Shown: positions 46,215-55,734, counted from the stretch's first letter. The stretch is DNA of 64,000 bases from Manganibacter manganicus (GCF_002075885.1 NZ_MDET01000018.1:1-64000); one strand, 5' to 3'. Translations and numbers: made by a program. The notes: a model not told the origin generated them from the letters alone.

Positions 46215-46664
46215 ATGTCCAAGACCAAGACTGCCGATACCATTGAGTTTCCCAGCTTCGACGCCTCCAAGGCAACAGAGCAGTTTCGTGCCTTCGCCGA
46301 GAAGGGCGTTGAACAGTCCAAGGAGGCCTATGCGCAGTTGAAGACCGGCTCCGCCGAGGCGCAGAAAGCTCTTGAGGACTCCTATGAGACTACAAAAGCC
46401 GTCTCCAGCGATCTGTCGCTGAAGACGATTGCCGCGTTGCGCGCAAACACCGAGGCCAACTTTTCCCATCTCGAGTCGCTGGTCGGCGCCAAATCGTTCG
46501 CCGAGGCCGTCGAATTGCAGACCGCCTTCCTGCGCAAGCGGTTCGAACTGACTGCCGAGCAGGCCAAGGATTTCCAGGCCAGCGCTTCCAAGGCTGCCGA
46601 AGATCTGTCGAAGCCTTTCAAGGGTGTGTTCGAGAAGGCATTCAACGAATTCAAGGCCGCCTGA
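46215..46664 (+). CDS. phasin-family protein
   Basis: 149 residues, almost wholly helical with many Ala/Lys/Glu, and FAEKGVEQSKEAYAQLKTGS typical of the Phasin_2 family. Phasins coat polyhydroxybutyrate granules. The downstream half (LSKPFKGVFEKAFNEFKAA) is amphipathic. AAAAGG lies upstream of the ATG. The gene stands alone, with a strong terminator about 100 nt downstream, and is divergent from the histidine kinase. Confidence 0.88.
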   Translation: MSKTKTADTIEFPSFDASKATEQFRAFAEKGVEQSKEAYAQLKTGSAEAQKALEDSYETTKAVSSDLSLKTIAALRANTEANFSHLESLVGAKSFAEAVELQTAFLRKRFELTAEQAKDFQASASKAAEDLSKPFKGVFEKAFNEFKAA

Positions 46665-46764
46665 TTGGCGCCCGATCCGTTATGGTTCGACAGGAACATT
46701 TAATGCCCGGCAGGTGGTTCTCCCCCGCCAGCCGGGAAACGGTCGGCTTTGCCGACCGCTGCAG

Positions 46765-46793
46765 AAGGCCGGCTCCTCCCGCCGGCCTTTTTC
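46765..46793 (+). terminator. rho-independent terminator after the phasin gene
   Basis: AAGGCCGGC (46765-46773), 7-nt loop, GCCGGCCTT (46781-46789), then TTTCT. A second hairpin, CGGTCGGC-TTT-GCCGACCG, lies just before it (46739-46757). Confidence 0.85.
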
Positions 46794-46953
46794 TATGTTC
46801 GGGGCAAGCCAGTACGCCAAAGAGCCCATCTCGTTCACAATGCGCCTTTTGCCTTTCGCCGCTCTTGAATTAAACTTCGATTGTTCGTAAGGACGCTTCG
46901 CCGAAAGAAGGAAGGCCAGACAAGGGTCGCTTCATTTCATCGCAGTGCTATAG

Positions 46954-47030
46954 GCCGTTGTAGCTCAGTTGGTTAGAGCGCCGGATTGTGGATCCGGAGG
47001 TCGGTGGTTCGAGCCCACCCAACGGTACCA
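46954..47030 (+). tRNA. tRNA-His (anticodon GTG)
   Basis: 77 nt with encoded CCA. Acceptor GCCGTTG/CAACGGT, D-arm TAGCTCAGTTGGTTAGA, anticodon arm CCGGA-TTGTGGA-TCCGG with GTG, and T-arm GGTGG-TTCGAGC-CCACC. The first pair is G1-U72 and the discriminator is A73, not C73. This matches the alphaproteobacterial type that does not depend on the G-1:C73 pair. Confidence 0.96.
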
Positions 47031-47237
47031 CCCCAAACAATTGAATTCTCACAGGGATTTGAAATTCCAGCATGGAAATTGGGCTTTCCACGCACCATTT
47101 TACATCTCTGAAAGGAAACGGTTGCCGCGTGGCGGCGACTCGGCTTGAATAGCATCCGTTTCGAACTCAGGGCGTGCGAAGGCACCGCGCCGGATACGGA
47201 TGCAAGCGAATGTGCAAACCGTGATGGGTTATCCACT

Positions 47238-47525
47238 ATGAGCGAACATGCGATCGAATTCTTAAAAGATTGGATCGGCAAGAAGTGCAAGGCTCCGTCA
47301 CAGCCGGTACGGCTTGAGAAGCAAGCCGAGGTGTTGGCCAAGGAGTGTGCTGAAAAGGCGGCCGAAGTAGGGATTCCTCTTGAGGATATCCAGGAAGAAG
47401 TTGGCGATATTCAGGAACTGATTGTGTCTCGGCTTGAAGACGCGGTCGACGCTGAGGCCGCGCAGGACAATTCCGCCGATTTTGACGCTCTTCCGCCGCG
47501 AGCGGCCTCGGCCGGCGGCCGCTAG
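47238..47525 (+). CDS. small DUF768-like protein
   Basis: 95 residues from ATG 47238 (MSEHAIEFLKDWIGKK). The opening and the following helices (VEVLAKECAEKAAEVGIPLE-like) resemble DUF768 proteins of Mesorhizobium. The C-terminus (DAVDAEAAQDNSADF) is acidic. Function unknown. It lies between tRNA-His and xseA and converges with xseA. Confidence 0.6.
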   Translation: MSEHAIEFLKDWIGKKCKAPSQPVRLEKQAEVLAKECAEKAAEVGIPLEDIQEEVGDIQELIVSRLEDAVDAEAAQDNSADFDALPPRAASAGGR

Positions 47526-47585
47526 TTCATCCTGCGGCGTGCGCACCCTTCCAAGGATGCCTGGATCGCCTCTTAAATACCTAGC

Positions 47586-49031
47586 CTAGAAAAGCGAGCC
47601 TTGGCCGCTAGGATTTTTAGAGCGGCCGGGCAATTTTGTCGGTGTTCGTGGCTCCGATTTGCGGTCGTTGCCGTCCGTTGCAATGGCATACGCGGCCCCG
47701 TCGGCAAAGCGCAGTTCCAGCGCCTGCTCGATACTCACTTGCGCCGCGCGCCTGACCAGCGCACCAGACTGGTCCAGAACGAGAGCATAGCCGCGCTCGA
47801 GAATCGCCTGCTCCGAAAGTTTCAGGGTCGCCAGAAGGCGGTCCGCCTGGGTCAGGCGACTGCGCAGCCGGTCGAGTCGTGCCGGAAGCGCCTGGTCATG
47901 CCGGCGGCTGGCGACCTGTAGTCGCGTGCGCGCCGTGTCTTTCAGCCGTATCAATGGGAGCGGCGACAGCCGAACCGCCGCCCAGCGTGTCCGCTGGCGC
48001 TCAATGCAGATCGAGAGCGCGCGCTCCAGCCGGCTTTCTGCCTCGTCGAAACGGCGGCGCTTCACCCCCAGCAATTGATCGGGAGAGGGCAAAGCGCGCG
48101 CGGCTGCACGGACGGCCTGTCGATGGCGATCCAGGTTTCGTGAGGTGCAGCCGGCGAGCCGCGCGCCAAGTCGCGCCAATGTGGCTTCGAGTTCGCTTCT
48201 GACCGGCACGGCAATCTCGGCGGCCCCCGTCGGGGTTGGCGCGCGGGCATCGGCTACCAGATCGATAAGCGTCCAATCCGTCTCATGGCCCACGGCTGAG
48301 ATAACTGGAATGCCGGAAGCCGCGACCGCGCGCACAAGCGCTTCGTCATTGAAGCCCCATAGATCTTCCAGGCTGCCGCCGCCGCGCGCCACGATCACCA
48401 CATCGGGACGCGCAATGGAACCTCCAGACGGCAATGCGTTGAAGCCCTGAACAGCCGCTGCCGCTTCGGCGCCGGCGGTCTCGCCTTGCACACGCACCGG
48501 CCACACGACGATATGCAATGGAAAGCGGTCCTTGGTGCGGTGAATGATGTCGCGAATCACCGCACCGGTCGGCGAGGTGACGACGCCGATGACCCGCGGC
48601 ATATAGGGCAGCAACTGCTTGCGTGCGGCATCGAACAGGCCCTCCGCCTGCAAGCGGCGCTTGCGTTCTTCTAGAAGCGCCATCAGCGCACCGGCACCGG
48701 CGGGTTCGAGATTGTCTATGACGATCTGGTATTTCGAAGAGCCGGGATAGGTGGTCAGCTTGCCGCTGGCTATCACCTCCATACCCTCTTCGGGGCGGAA
48801 TTTAAGCCGGCCCATCGTGCCTCTCCAGACCACGGCTTCAAGCCGGGAACGATCGTCCTTGAGCGCAAAATAGGCATGGCCCGAAGAATGCGGCCCGCGA
48901 TACCCGGAAATCTCACCGCGCACGCGCACATTGCCAAACGTGTCCTCAACCGTACGCTTCAGGGCGCCGGAGATTTCGCTCACCGTATATTCGGTGGCGT
49001 TGCTGCGTGATTCGGGTAATGTACCGTTCAT
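47586..49031 (-). CDS. xseA: exodeoxyribonuclease VII large subunit
   Basis: 481 residues. The OB-fold N-terminus reads [20 protein letters not shown], followed by [19 protein letters not shown]. The catalytic region has [39 protein letters not shown] and [20 protein letters not shown]. The long coiled coil toward the C-terminus is typical. It degrades single-stranded DNA with XseB, which is not in this window. Confidence 0.96.
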   Translation of the reverse strand: MNGTLPESRSNATEYTVSEISGALKRTVEDTFGNVRVRGEISGYRGPHSSGHAYFALKDDRSRLEAVVWRGTMGRLKFRPEEGMEVIASGKLTTYPGSSKYQIVIDNLEPAGAGALMALLEERKRRLQAEGLFDAARKQLLPYMPRVIGVVTSPTGAVIRDIIHRTKDRFPLHIVVWPVRVQGETAGAEAAAAVQGFNALPSGGSIARPDVVIVARGGGSLEDLWGFNDEALVRAVAASGIPVISAVGHETDWTLIDLVADARAPTPTGAAEIAVPVRSELEATLARLGARLAGCTSRNLDRHRQAVRAAARALPSPDQLLGVKRRRFDEAESRLERALSICIERQRTRWAAVRLSPLPLIRLKDTARTRLQVASRRHDQALPARLDRLRSRLTQADRLLATLKLSEQAILERGYALVLDQSGALVRRAAQVSIEQALELRFADGAAYAIATDGNDRKSEPRTPTKLPGRSKNPSGQGSLF

Positions 49032-49082
49032 TCAGGGATAGAGGAACGCCGGACCCTAGGCGTCAAGCCCAAGCTTTCGAAG

Positions 49083-50039
49083 TCACCAGCCGGGCATGAC
49101 CGGGTTCGGTTTCGGACGTTTCATTTTCGTATAGGACAAAGCGGCGAAGTCGAAGCTTCCCGCTTCTTCGGCGATAGGGATCGAGATGTTGTCGAGGCTC
49201 TCCGAGATATGACGGGCGAGCGCCTCCACCAGTTCCGGCCGGCTGGATTGCCCGCGCATGATGCCGATGCGGCAGTCAGGCAGAATGCCGAAGCCGTCGG
49301 CCTCGCCCAATACGCGCATACCGGGGCGCAGGGCGCATTCCGGCAGAACGGAGATCGCCAGACCGGAAAGCACTGCGGCGGCAATAACCGTTGCAGAGAA
49401 ACTCGTGAACAGGACGCGATAATCGCGCTTCATTTGGTCGAGCACGTCGCAGGCGGCACGCCGCCAGATGCAATTCGGCCGGCCGAAAGCCATCGGCAGC
49501 ACGTCCTGCTCATGCGTCAGATGATTGGCCGATGATACCCAAAGCAACGGCTCGCGCCGCACCACTTCCGATTGCGCCTTTGCTTCGTTGTGCGTGACCA
49601 GCGCCAGGTCGAGATTGCCGCGCTTGATATGCTCGACCAGGCCTGGCGTCGGCTCGCAGATGACGGTCAGTTCGACATGCGGGTTGGAGCGGGCGAAGCG
49701 CGCCATGATTTCCGGCAGGAAGCGGTCGGCATAGTCGTCCGGCGTGCCGATGCGGATTGTTCCCTCCAGCCGTTGATCGTCAAAGGCGGCGAGCGTCTCG
49801 CGATTGAGGAAGATCAGCCGGCGCGCGTAGGAGAGCAGCCTCTCGCCATCTTCGGTCAGCTTGTTGAGCCGGCCGTCCTTTTCAAAGAGCGGCTTGCCGA
49901 TGCGCTCTTCCAGTCGGCGCATCTGCATGGATACCGCCGATTGCGTACGATGCACCTCATCGGCGGCGCGCGTGAACGAGCCGATATCGGCAATCGTGAT
50001 GAAGGTTTGTAACTGGTCGAGGTCGAGCGGAGCGTGCAT
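49083..50039 (-). CDS. LysR-family regulator
   Basis: 318 residues from ATG 50039 (MHAPLDLDQLQTF), preceded by GGATGAG; ATG 50048 is an alternative. The HTH is FTRAADEVHRTQSAVSMQMR; the effector domain follows. It is divergent from a DUF1127 gene. In Brucella and relatives the LysR regulator VtlR/LsrB controls DUF1127-protein genes, so a similar link is plausible. Ortholog status is not shown here. Confidence 0.88.
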   Translation of the reverse strand: MHAPLDLDQLQTFITIADIGSFTRAADEVHRTQSAVSMQMRRLEERIGKPLFEKDGRLNKLTEDGERLLSYARRLIFLNRETLAAFDDQRLEGTIRIGTPDDYADRFLPEIMARFARSNPHVELTVICEPTPGLVEHIKRGNLDLALVTHNEAKAQSEVVRREPLLWVSSANHLTHEQDVLPMAFGRPNCIWRRAACDVLDQMKRDYRVLFTSFSATVIAAAVLSGLAISVLPECALRPGMRVLGEADGFGILPDCRIGIMRGQSSRPELVEALARHISESLDNISIPIAEEAGSFDFAALSYTKMKRPKPNPVMPGW

Positions 50040-50048
50040 GGATCTCAT

Positions 50049-50067
50049 CCATCATCATTGTTGATGG
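50049..50067. promoter_or_regulatory. inverted repeat upstream of the LysR gene
   Basis: CCATCA (50049-50054), 7 nt, TGATGG (50062-50067). It lies between the divergent LysR and DUF1127 genes, right at the LysR translation start. It fits an autoregulatory LysR site in position, though the canonical T-N11-A spacing is not obvious. Confidence 0.4.
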
Positions 50068-50225
50068 TAAAGATTAGAAACATTCGTTGGATTAATCAAT
50101 TGTCCAAATTCATATTCTAGTCGTTCACATGAAGACACGTGAATCGAGCACTGTTCTCCGTTTTCCCATGGCTGGATAGTTGGCTCGCCGAGAAAACGAC
50201 TTGTCCGCGAAGAAGGAGACGGGCA

Positions 50226-50516
50226 ATGACCGTACATAACTGTGCAGTTGAAACCTCACGCCTCGCCGCGCCCGCCACGATAGCGGCGCGATTGACCGCG
50301 GCTGCCAACAACTTCTATCGGAACTGGAAGAACCGCCGCGATTTCTATCGGCTGGGTGAATTATCCGATGCTGAATTGGCCGACATCGGCCTCACTCGCT
50401 CCGACCTTCATGTCGCCATGAGCGGCCCGTTCGGCAATGATCCGACGATGCGGCTTCGCGAACTGGCAAGCGAGCGGATCGATTCCATCGAAGATGCCGC
50501 CCGCAAGATCGGCTGA
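50226..50516 (+). CDS. DUF1127-family small protein
   Basis: 96 residues from ATG 50226 with AAGGAGA upstream. Residues ~50-75 form the DUF1127 core, FYRLGELSDAELADIGLTRS, with conserved arginines. These small basic proteins are widespread in Rhizobiales and linked to RNA-related and stress or virulence regulation. It is divergent from a LysR gene and followed by a strong terminator. Confidence 0.85.
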   Translation: MTVHNCAVETSRLAAPATIAARLTAAANNFYRNWKNRRDFYRLGELSDAELADIGLTRSDLHVAMSGPFGNDPTMRLRELASERIDSIEDAARKIG

Positions 50517-50611
50517 ATGCTTTTTCAGTCTGTGGCCTTACCGGCCCGGCTTTTGATTGCAGGCTTCTCCCACACTCCCTGCCGGTCCCCTACCGGCCGC
50601 CTGCATAACTT

Positions 50612-50643
50612 GCCCGGTCCCTCAGTGGACCGGGCTTTTTATT
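50612..50643 (+). terminator. rho-independent terminator of the DUF1127 gene
   Basis: GCCCGGTCC (50612-50620), CTCAGT, GGACCGGGC (50627-50635), then TTTTTATT. It sits between convergent genes and can serve both. Confidence 0.88.
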
Positions 50644-50648
50644 GAAAC

Positions 50649-51536
50649 TTAGCGGCTGCGATCCATGCCTTTCAGGAATTGATCAAATACCGATTCCACG
50701 CCTTTCTGGTAATCGTCGCGCTGCTGACGCCCGGTCTCGAACATCTTGCCGAATATCTCCTCATACGGGCTTTTCGTCAGTGCGCCGTCGTCGGCCTGCG
50801 GTTGCGGCGCTGATTGCTGTGCCTGCCCTTGCGCCCCACCAAGCATGTCTTGAAGTATCTTGCCCCACGGCGTGTCGCCGAGCGGATTCTGCGGCGTTTG
50901 CGGTTGGCTTCCTCCGGGGACCTGCTGGCTTGTGACGGCGCCCCCGAACATATCCTGCAATATCTTGCCGAAGGGGTTGTTCGCTGCGGGATCGAACGGG
51001 CTTTGCGGCTTCTGAGACGTGCTTTGGCCGCCGCCTTGTCTCATCATCTCTTCGAAAATGCGGCCAAATGGATTGTCGCCGGGCACGCCTGCCGCGCCTT
51101 GGCCCGCCGGCGTTTGGTTGGTGGCCTGCTTGAACAGGCCGCCCATGATCATCGAGGCGATTGCCGGCAGCATCTGTTGCAGCACTTGGCTGCCGATGCC
51201 GGTAGCTTGCGCGGCCTGCGAAGCCACCGCGCGCGACAAATCCTTCGAGCCGAATAACTGGCCCAGCACATCGTTGCCTTGCTCAACGCCTTGCCGCGAG
51301 AAAGCCTGGGTGGCGTCATCGAAAGCTTTCGCGTGCTGGCCGTTCGCCATGGCCGCCATGACAACTCCGAGTCCGTATGGATCGGCGGTCTTGCGCTTCA
51401 GCCCTTGTGAAAAGGCCGGCAATAGAGCCTCCACGGCTGCTTCGGTTTGCTGCTGCGAGAGATTGAATTGCTTGGCCAGCATTTCGACGCCCTGACCATT
51501 CTGGGCCTGCGCCAGCATGTCGAATAAGGGAAGCAT
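50649..51536 (-). CDS. DUF937 protein with four C-terminal repeats
   Basis: 295 residues from ATG 51536 with GAGGAGG upstream. Residues 1-140 form the DUF937 helical domain (MLPLFDMLAQAQNG, LGVVMAAMANGQ). The C-terminal half is Gln/Pro/Gly-rich with four spaced amphipathic repeats: NPFGRIFEEMMRQGG (155-169), NPFGKILQDMFGGA (187-200), TPWGKILQDMLGGA (222-235) and SPYEEIFGKMFETG (256-269), about 33 residues apart. DUF937 proteins are of unknown function. The repeats look like docking motifs. Confidence 0.8.
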   Translation of the reverse strand: MLPLFDMLAQAQNGQGVEMLAKQFNLSQQQTEAAVEALLPAFSQGLKRKTADPYGLGVVMAAMANGQHAKAFDDATQAFSRQGVEQGNDVLGQLFGSKDLSRAVASQAAQATGIGSQVLQQMLPAIASMIMGGLFKQATNQTPAGQGAAGVPGDNPFGRIFEEMMRQGGGQSTSQKPQSPFDPAANNPFGKILQDMFGGAVTSQQVPGGSQPQTPQNPLGDTPWGKILQDMLGGAQGQAQQSAPQPQADDGALTKSPYEEIFGKMFETGRQQRDDYQKGVESVFDQFLKGMDRSR

Positions 51537-51609
51537 GTTTTCCTCCTCGATCCAGTCGGAGGAGCCTAAAGCCTTTCCGCAGGCTGTAGAAGTGTTTTTG
51601 CGGGCTCGT

Positions 51610-52983
51610 TCAATAAGCATATTCGAGGAAGACAGGCTCTATCGAGCCGCCCCAGCGTGTGTGGTAGGCGGAAAGCATCTCCTCGGCGCTGGTGGTGCCA
51701 CGCGCCACCACCTCGTTCAGTGTGTTGAGGAACGTGGTTTCGTCATAGCCGTCGCGGTTCAGCTTGGCGCGCCGTTTCAGGCCATCGCGTGAAATGGCCA
51801 GCACCTCGCGCGCGATTTCGCGTAGCGTCGTGTTGCGGAACGGAGTCGCGATGCCTTGTTCCGGCACCGCATCGCGCATCGCCTGGACCTCCGCATAGCT
51901 CCAATCCGCCGTGAACGCTTCGGCGGCGTCGAGTGCTGTGGCATCGTAAAGCAGACCGACCCAGAAGGCGGGCAGGGCGCATATGCGCCGCCACGGTCCG
52001 CCGTCGGCGCCGCGCATTTCGAGGAACCGCTTCAGGCGCACATCTGGAAACAGCGTGGACAGATGGTTCGCCCAGTCGCCCATGGTCGGCATGCCGTCGG
52101 AAATTTCCTTGCGCGCCGCACCCGCCATGAATTGCCGGAACGTGACATGAGTCATGTCGTGATAGTGGCCGTCGCGAATGACGAAATACATCGGCACGTC
52201 GAGTGCCCATTCGGCGTAGTCGGCGAAACCGAAATCGGATGAGAAGCAGAATTCCAGCATGCCGGAACGCTGGTTGTCGGTGTCGCGCCAGATATCGCCG
52301 CGCCAGCTTTGCAAACCGTTCGGCCGGCCGTCGGTGAACGGCGAATTGGCGAACAGCGCTGTTGCCAGCGGCTGCAACTTCAACGAAACCTGCATCTTGC
52401 GCCGCATGTCGGCTTCGCTTTCGAAGTCGAGATTCACCTGGATGGTGCAGGTGCGGTACATCATGTCGAGGCCTTTTGTACCGACCTTCGGCATGTAGCG
52501 CGTCATGATTTCATAGCGCGATTTCGGCATTATCGGCGTTTCGGCGAGCGACCATTTCGGGCTGCCGCCAAGACCGAGAAAGCGGATGCCAAGCGGTTCG
52601 GCGATCTCGCGCACCTGCGAAAGATGGGCATTGCCCTCGCGGCAGGTCTGGTGGATTGTCTCCAGCGGCGCGCCGGACAGTTCGAACTGGCCGCCCGGCT
52701 CCAGGCTGATCGCGCCCTGTCCCGTCGGCTCGACAAGGCCGATGATACGCCCGGCATCCATGATCGGATCCCAGCCGAGCTTTTGCTGCATGCCTTCGAG
52801 GATGGAGCGGATACCGTGCTCGCCGCCATAGGGCACGGGCGCGTTGCCATCGACATAGAACGGGAATTTCTCATGTTCGGTGCCAATGCGCCATTGCTCG
52901 CGCGGCTTGCAACCCGCCGCCAGATAGGAGGCGAGTTCGTCCATGCCGGAAACAGGCTGGGAATCGGTGGTATCACGCGCCAT
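51610..52983 (-). CDS. gshA: glutamate-cysteine ligase
   Basis: 457 residues from ATG 52983 (MARDTTDSQPVSGMDELA) with AAAGG upstream. First step of glutathione synthesis, of the plant/alphaproteobacterial type. Family blocks are WRIGTEHEKFPFYVDG, LEPGGQFELSGAPLETI, CTIQVNLDFESEADM and GMLEFCFSSDFGFADYAEWA. The length matches GshA of rhizobia. It is followed upstream on the same strand by rsmE. Confidence 0.94.
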   Translation of the reverse strand: MARDTTDSQPVSGMDELASYLAAGCKPREQWRIGTEHEKFPFYVDGNAPVPYGGEHGIRSILEGMQQKLGWDPIMDAGRIIGLVEPTGQGAISLEPGGQFELSGAPLETIHQTCREGNAHLSQVREIAEPLGIRFLGLGGSPKWSLAETPIMPKSRYEIMTRYMPKVGTKGLDMMYRTCTIQVNLDFESEADMRRKMQVSLKLQPLATALFANSPFTDGRPNGLQSWRGDIWRDTDNQRSGMLEFCFSSDFGFADYAEWALDVPMYFVIRDGHYHDMTHVTFRQFMAGAARKEISDGMPTMGDWANHLSTLFPDVRLKRFLEMRGADGGPWRRICALPAFWVGLLYDATALDAAEAFTADWSYAEVQAMRDAVPEQGIATPFRNTTLREIAREVLAISRDGLKRRAKLNRDGYDETTFLNTLNEVVARGTTSAEEMLSAYHTRWGGSIEPVFLEYAY

Positions 52984-53113
52984 GCAAAGCCTTTCTGACA
53001 GGTCCGTTTGGGCCGCCCGCGCTTGATGGCGAAATGTCAGGAGCCGATCAAGAGAAAATTGCTGAGCCACGTATCAAGCGGATTGATCGTGTGCATTGTC
53101 TTGCAGTGTTGAC

Positions 53114-53848
53114 TCACCAATCGCCCTTTGTTGCCTGTATGAGCGCCAGAGCAGCGACGGCCGCCGTATCGGAGCGCAGAATGCGGGGCCCAAGCGGAAC
53201 GGCGGTGACGAAAGCTAAGGTGCGCAGCATTTTGCGCTCCTCCTCCGAGAACCCGCCTTCGGGGCCGACCAGAAGACCGAGCCTGTTTTCCGTGATCGCC
53301 TGCAATGTTGGCATCGGATTGTTGGTATCGGCGTCTTCGTCGCAGAAGATCAGGCGTCGCTCCGGCTCCCATCCAGCAAGTAATCGGTCGAGTTTCAACG
53401 GGGGCCGCAGTTCGGCCAGGGCAAGGATACCGCATTGCTCGGCGGCTTCCGTCACATTGGCGGCAAGCCGGTCCATGCCGGGTTTTGTTACCTGCGTATG
53501 TTGCGTGATGACCGGTTGCAGGATGCCTGCGCCCATTTCGACCGCCTTCTGGACCATATAGTCGAGCCGGCCCTGCTTCAGCGGCGCAAAGCAATAGACG
53601 AGATCCGGAGCAGGTGGCTGAGGCCGCTGCTGGCTGGCGACAATCAATCGCACGGCCTTCTTGCTTTTACTGTCGATTGTCGCCAGCCACTCACCATCGC
53701 GGCCGTTGAACAACAGCACTTTCGCGCCCTCGGCCAGCCGCAGGACATGGGCGAGATAGTGGCTTTGCTGAGGATTTGCTTCCACAACCGCTTGGCTGGC
53801 AAGGTCGTTCGGCACATGGAGCCGCTGCAATCGGTAATTGGCGCGCAT
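53114..53848 (-). CDS. rsmE: 16S rRNA (uracil-1498-N3)-methyltransferase
   Basis: 244 residues from ATG 53848. The PUA-like N-terminal domain has [21 protein letters not shown]. The SPOUT knot has [17 protein letters not shown] and [16 protein letters not shown], the SAM-binding signature of RsmE. It methylates U1498 of 16S rRNA using SAM. Confidence 0.95.
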   Translation of the reverse strand: MRANYRLQRLHVPNDLASQAVVEANPQQSHYLAHVLRLAEGAKVLLFNGRDGEWLATIDSKSKKAVRLIVASQQRPQPPAPDLVYCFAPLKQGRLDYMVQKAVEMGAGILQPVITQHTQVTKPGMDRLAANVTEAAEQCGILALAELRPPLKLDRLLAGWEPERRLIFCDEDADTNNPMPTLQAITENRLGLLVGPEGGFSEEERKMLRTLAFVTAVPLGPRILRSDTAAVAALALIQATKGDW

Positions 53849-53880
53849 CGCCGAGCAATGCGATACACGAAAGCCCGGCG

Positions 53881-54543
53881 TCAAGCCTCTGCTGTCGAAT
53901 GCCAGACGGGCCGATAACCTTGGGCAAGTACGGCCAGCGTGGCTGCCGGGGTCAGGATGCGAAGCGGACGCTTTGCCAGTGCGCTTGGTTCGACGCCAGG
54001 GATATAGCCCGAAAATGACCAGCGCAGCAGCTTTGCGGACCGCAGTGCATAGGCTGCTTCACCATCGGCGATCATCGCCCCGTCCGGCAGGCTGGCGAGC
54101 CTGTCCAAGGCGATGATTGGCGGTGTGCCGCCGGAGGCAAGCCGCTCCTTGTGAAGCCGGGCATCCAGCGTCGGTGCGCGCGGTTCTTCGGCATGGCATG
54201 CGCGCCCGAACAGCATGAGAAAATCCTTTGCCCGTTCGCGGCGGCAGAAGAAACAAGGACGATGCCCGGCGGCCAGCGCGGTGACTTCATCGAGAAAGAA
54301 AAGCTCGGTCCATCCGGGCAGACCCCGGCCATCAGGGCCACCGGGCCGGTTGCGGCCCATTGGCACGCGCCTGCGGCTCTGGAACTCACACAAGCAGATG
54401 AGCCATGCCTGCGATGCCCAGCGTCTTCTCAACAGCGTCCTGGTATCCGGATCGTGGATGATGCCGCGATTGCCGGTGAACAGGCCGCGCTCGGTTACGG
54501 CATGAATTGCGCCGAACGGATCGATGCGATTTTGCAATGGCAT
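53881..54543 (-). CDS. conserved hypothetical with Ada-metal-domain-like motif
   Basis: 220 residues. [20 protein letters not shown] resembles the zinc-binding part of Ada-type domains (AEAAGFRPCKRC); two cysteines are visible here and the other two ligands are not obvious. [19 protein letters not shown] precedes it. It starts on the strand and just upstream of rsmE (33 nt apart), so co-expression is possible. Function unknown; metal binding is an inference. Confidence 0.6.
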   Translation of the reverse strand: MPLQNRIDPFGAIHAVTERGLFTGNRGIIHDPDTRTLLRRRWASQAWLICLCEFQSRRRVPMGRNRPGGPDGRGLPGWTELFFLDEVTALAAGHRPCFFCRRERAKDFLMLFGRACHAEEPRAPTLDARLHKERLASGGTPPIIALDRLASLPDGAMIADGEAAYALRSAKLLRWSFSGYIPGVEPSALAKRPLRILTPAATLAVLAQGYRPVWHSTAEA

Positions 54544-54636
54544 ATGATTTTCCCTTATTTCGCGGCGGCTCTCATGTTGGCCGACCTCGCCGCGCCATGG
54601 TATCGCTCGCCCAATTCTTTTCTGTCAGGAATGGCG

Positions 54637-55341
54637 ATGCGTGTCCTCGTTGTCCAGAATTTCGATGATACCGGCTTGGGACAGGTTGGTACGGCACTGA
54701 CCGAGGCGGAGGCCGAAGTCGATCTGCGGAAACCCTATCTGGGCGATGCCCTGCCGGCGGATGGCGCAAGGCATGACGGATTGATCATTCTGGGCGGTGG
54801 CCAGAATGCGCTCGCCGACGAAACCCATCCTTATTTTCCGGTCCTACTTGGGCTGATACGCGATTTTGCGGCCCGCGATCATGCCGTACTCGGAATCTGT
54901 CTGGGCGGCCAGTTGGTCGCCCGCGCCTTCGGCGGAAAAAACCAGATTGGCGGAGCAACCGAATTCGGCTGGCAACGGATCGCGCTGACGGACGCAGCCA
55001 AAATCGATCCGGTGCTTGCAACTTTGCCGCAACAATTTCCGATCTTCGAATGGCATGACGACACGTTTTCGCTGCCGGACAAAGCGGTGAAACTTGCTGA
55101 AAGCGGTGGAGTGTCGAACCAGGTGTTTCGAATCGGCCGCGCCGTTTACGGCTTCCAGTTTCATTTCGAAGCCGACTGCAAACTGGTTCGAACTTGGAGC
55201 GATATATTTGCGGACTTTATTTGCTCTCACCATCCTGATTGGGCAGAACGTCTTGACGGTGAAATGGCTGTAAACGGCCCGGAGGCTGATGCCGCAGGTC
55301 TCGCCATTGCCCGCAATTGGGTGGCCGCCATAAGGCGGTAA
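54637..55341 (+). CDS. class I glutamine amidotransferase-like protein
   Basis: 234 residues from ATG 54637, with AGGA upstream; ATG 54631 would add two residues. The nucleophile elbow is VLGICLGGQLVARAFGG (Cys) and the catalytic histidine is in GFQFHFEADC with a following glutamate. The start MRVLVVQNFDDTGLGQ fits the GMP-synthase-like or gamma-glutamyl-hydrolase-like family. Substrate not inferable. Confidence 0.82.
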   Translation: MRVLVVQNFDDTGLGQVGTALTEAEAEVDLRKPYLGDALPADGARHDGLIILGGGQNALADETHPYFPVLLGLIRDFAARDHAVLGICLGGQLVARAFGGKNQIGGATEFGWQRIALTDAAKIDPVLATLPQQFPIFEWHDDTFSLPDKAVKLAESGGVSNQVFRIGRAVYGFQFHFEADCKLVRTWSDIFADFICSHHPDWAERLDGEMAVNGPEADAAGLAIARNWVAAIRR

Positions 55342-55593
55342 GGCAACGCCGCGTGGCAAATTTGGCACGGCCGAAAAAATCCGCGGTGGATAGTGTTTTT
55401 ATCGCTTGGGTTGTGTCCGCTTCCCGCTCTAGAAGGCCGCCGGGATCACGGCGTGCGGGACCTGTGGCCTTGGCGACACAGGCGCCGAACAATGACTGCC
55501 AAAGCGAGAAATCGCTGAAACTTTATCACAAATTTTGAGTTTCAACGCATTGGTAACGCGCCTGTGCTGATGTGTGAAAGGCTATAACAAGAG

Positions 55594-55734
55594 ATGACTT
55601 CCGTGAAAGCAGCATTGTTGTCCTTCGCCATGCTGGCCTCCATCGTGATGTGCGGCCTCGGCATTTATGCTGCCGATTCCGCCAACGATCATCATGCAGT
55701 TGATGGTTACGGCGTTACCGCTGCGCTACGCTGA
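55594..55734 (+). CDS. 46-residue small protein with N-terminal hydrophobic segment
   Basis: ATG 55594 to TGA 55734. Residues 5-27 (KAALLSFAMLASIVMCGLG) form a signal-like or transmembrane helix; the short C-terminus (SANDHHAVDGYGVTAALR) is polar. A weak AACAAGAG precedes the ATG. Its 3' end overlaps the 3' end of the convergent phosphatase by 28 nt. Similar tiny secreted proteins are common in Rhizobiales. Expression is unproven. Confidence 0.45.
   Translation: MTSVKAALLSFAMLASIVMCGLGIYAADSANDHHAVDGYGVTAALR

Noticed and set aside
46739..46757. Separate terminator CGGTCGGC-TTT-GCCGACCG
   Set aside because: The stem is good but no T-run follows; the adjacent hairpin at 46765 is the better terminator.
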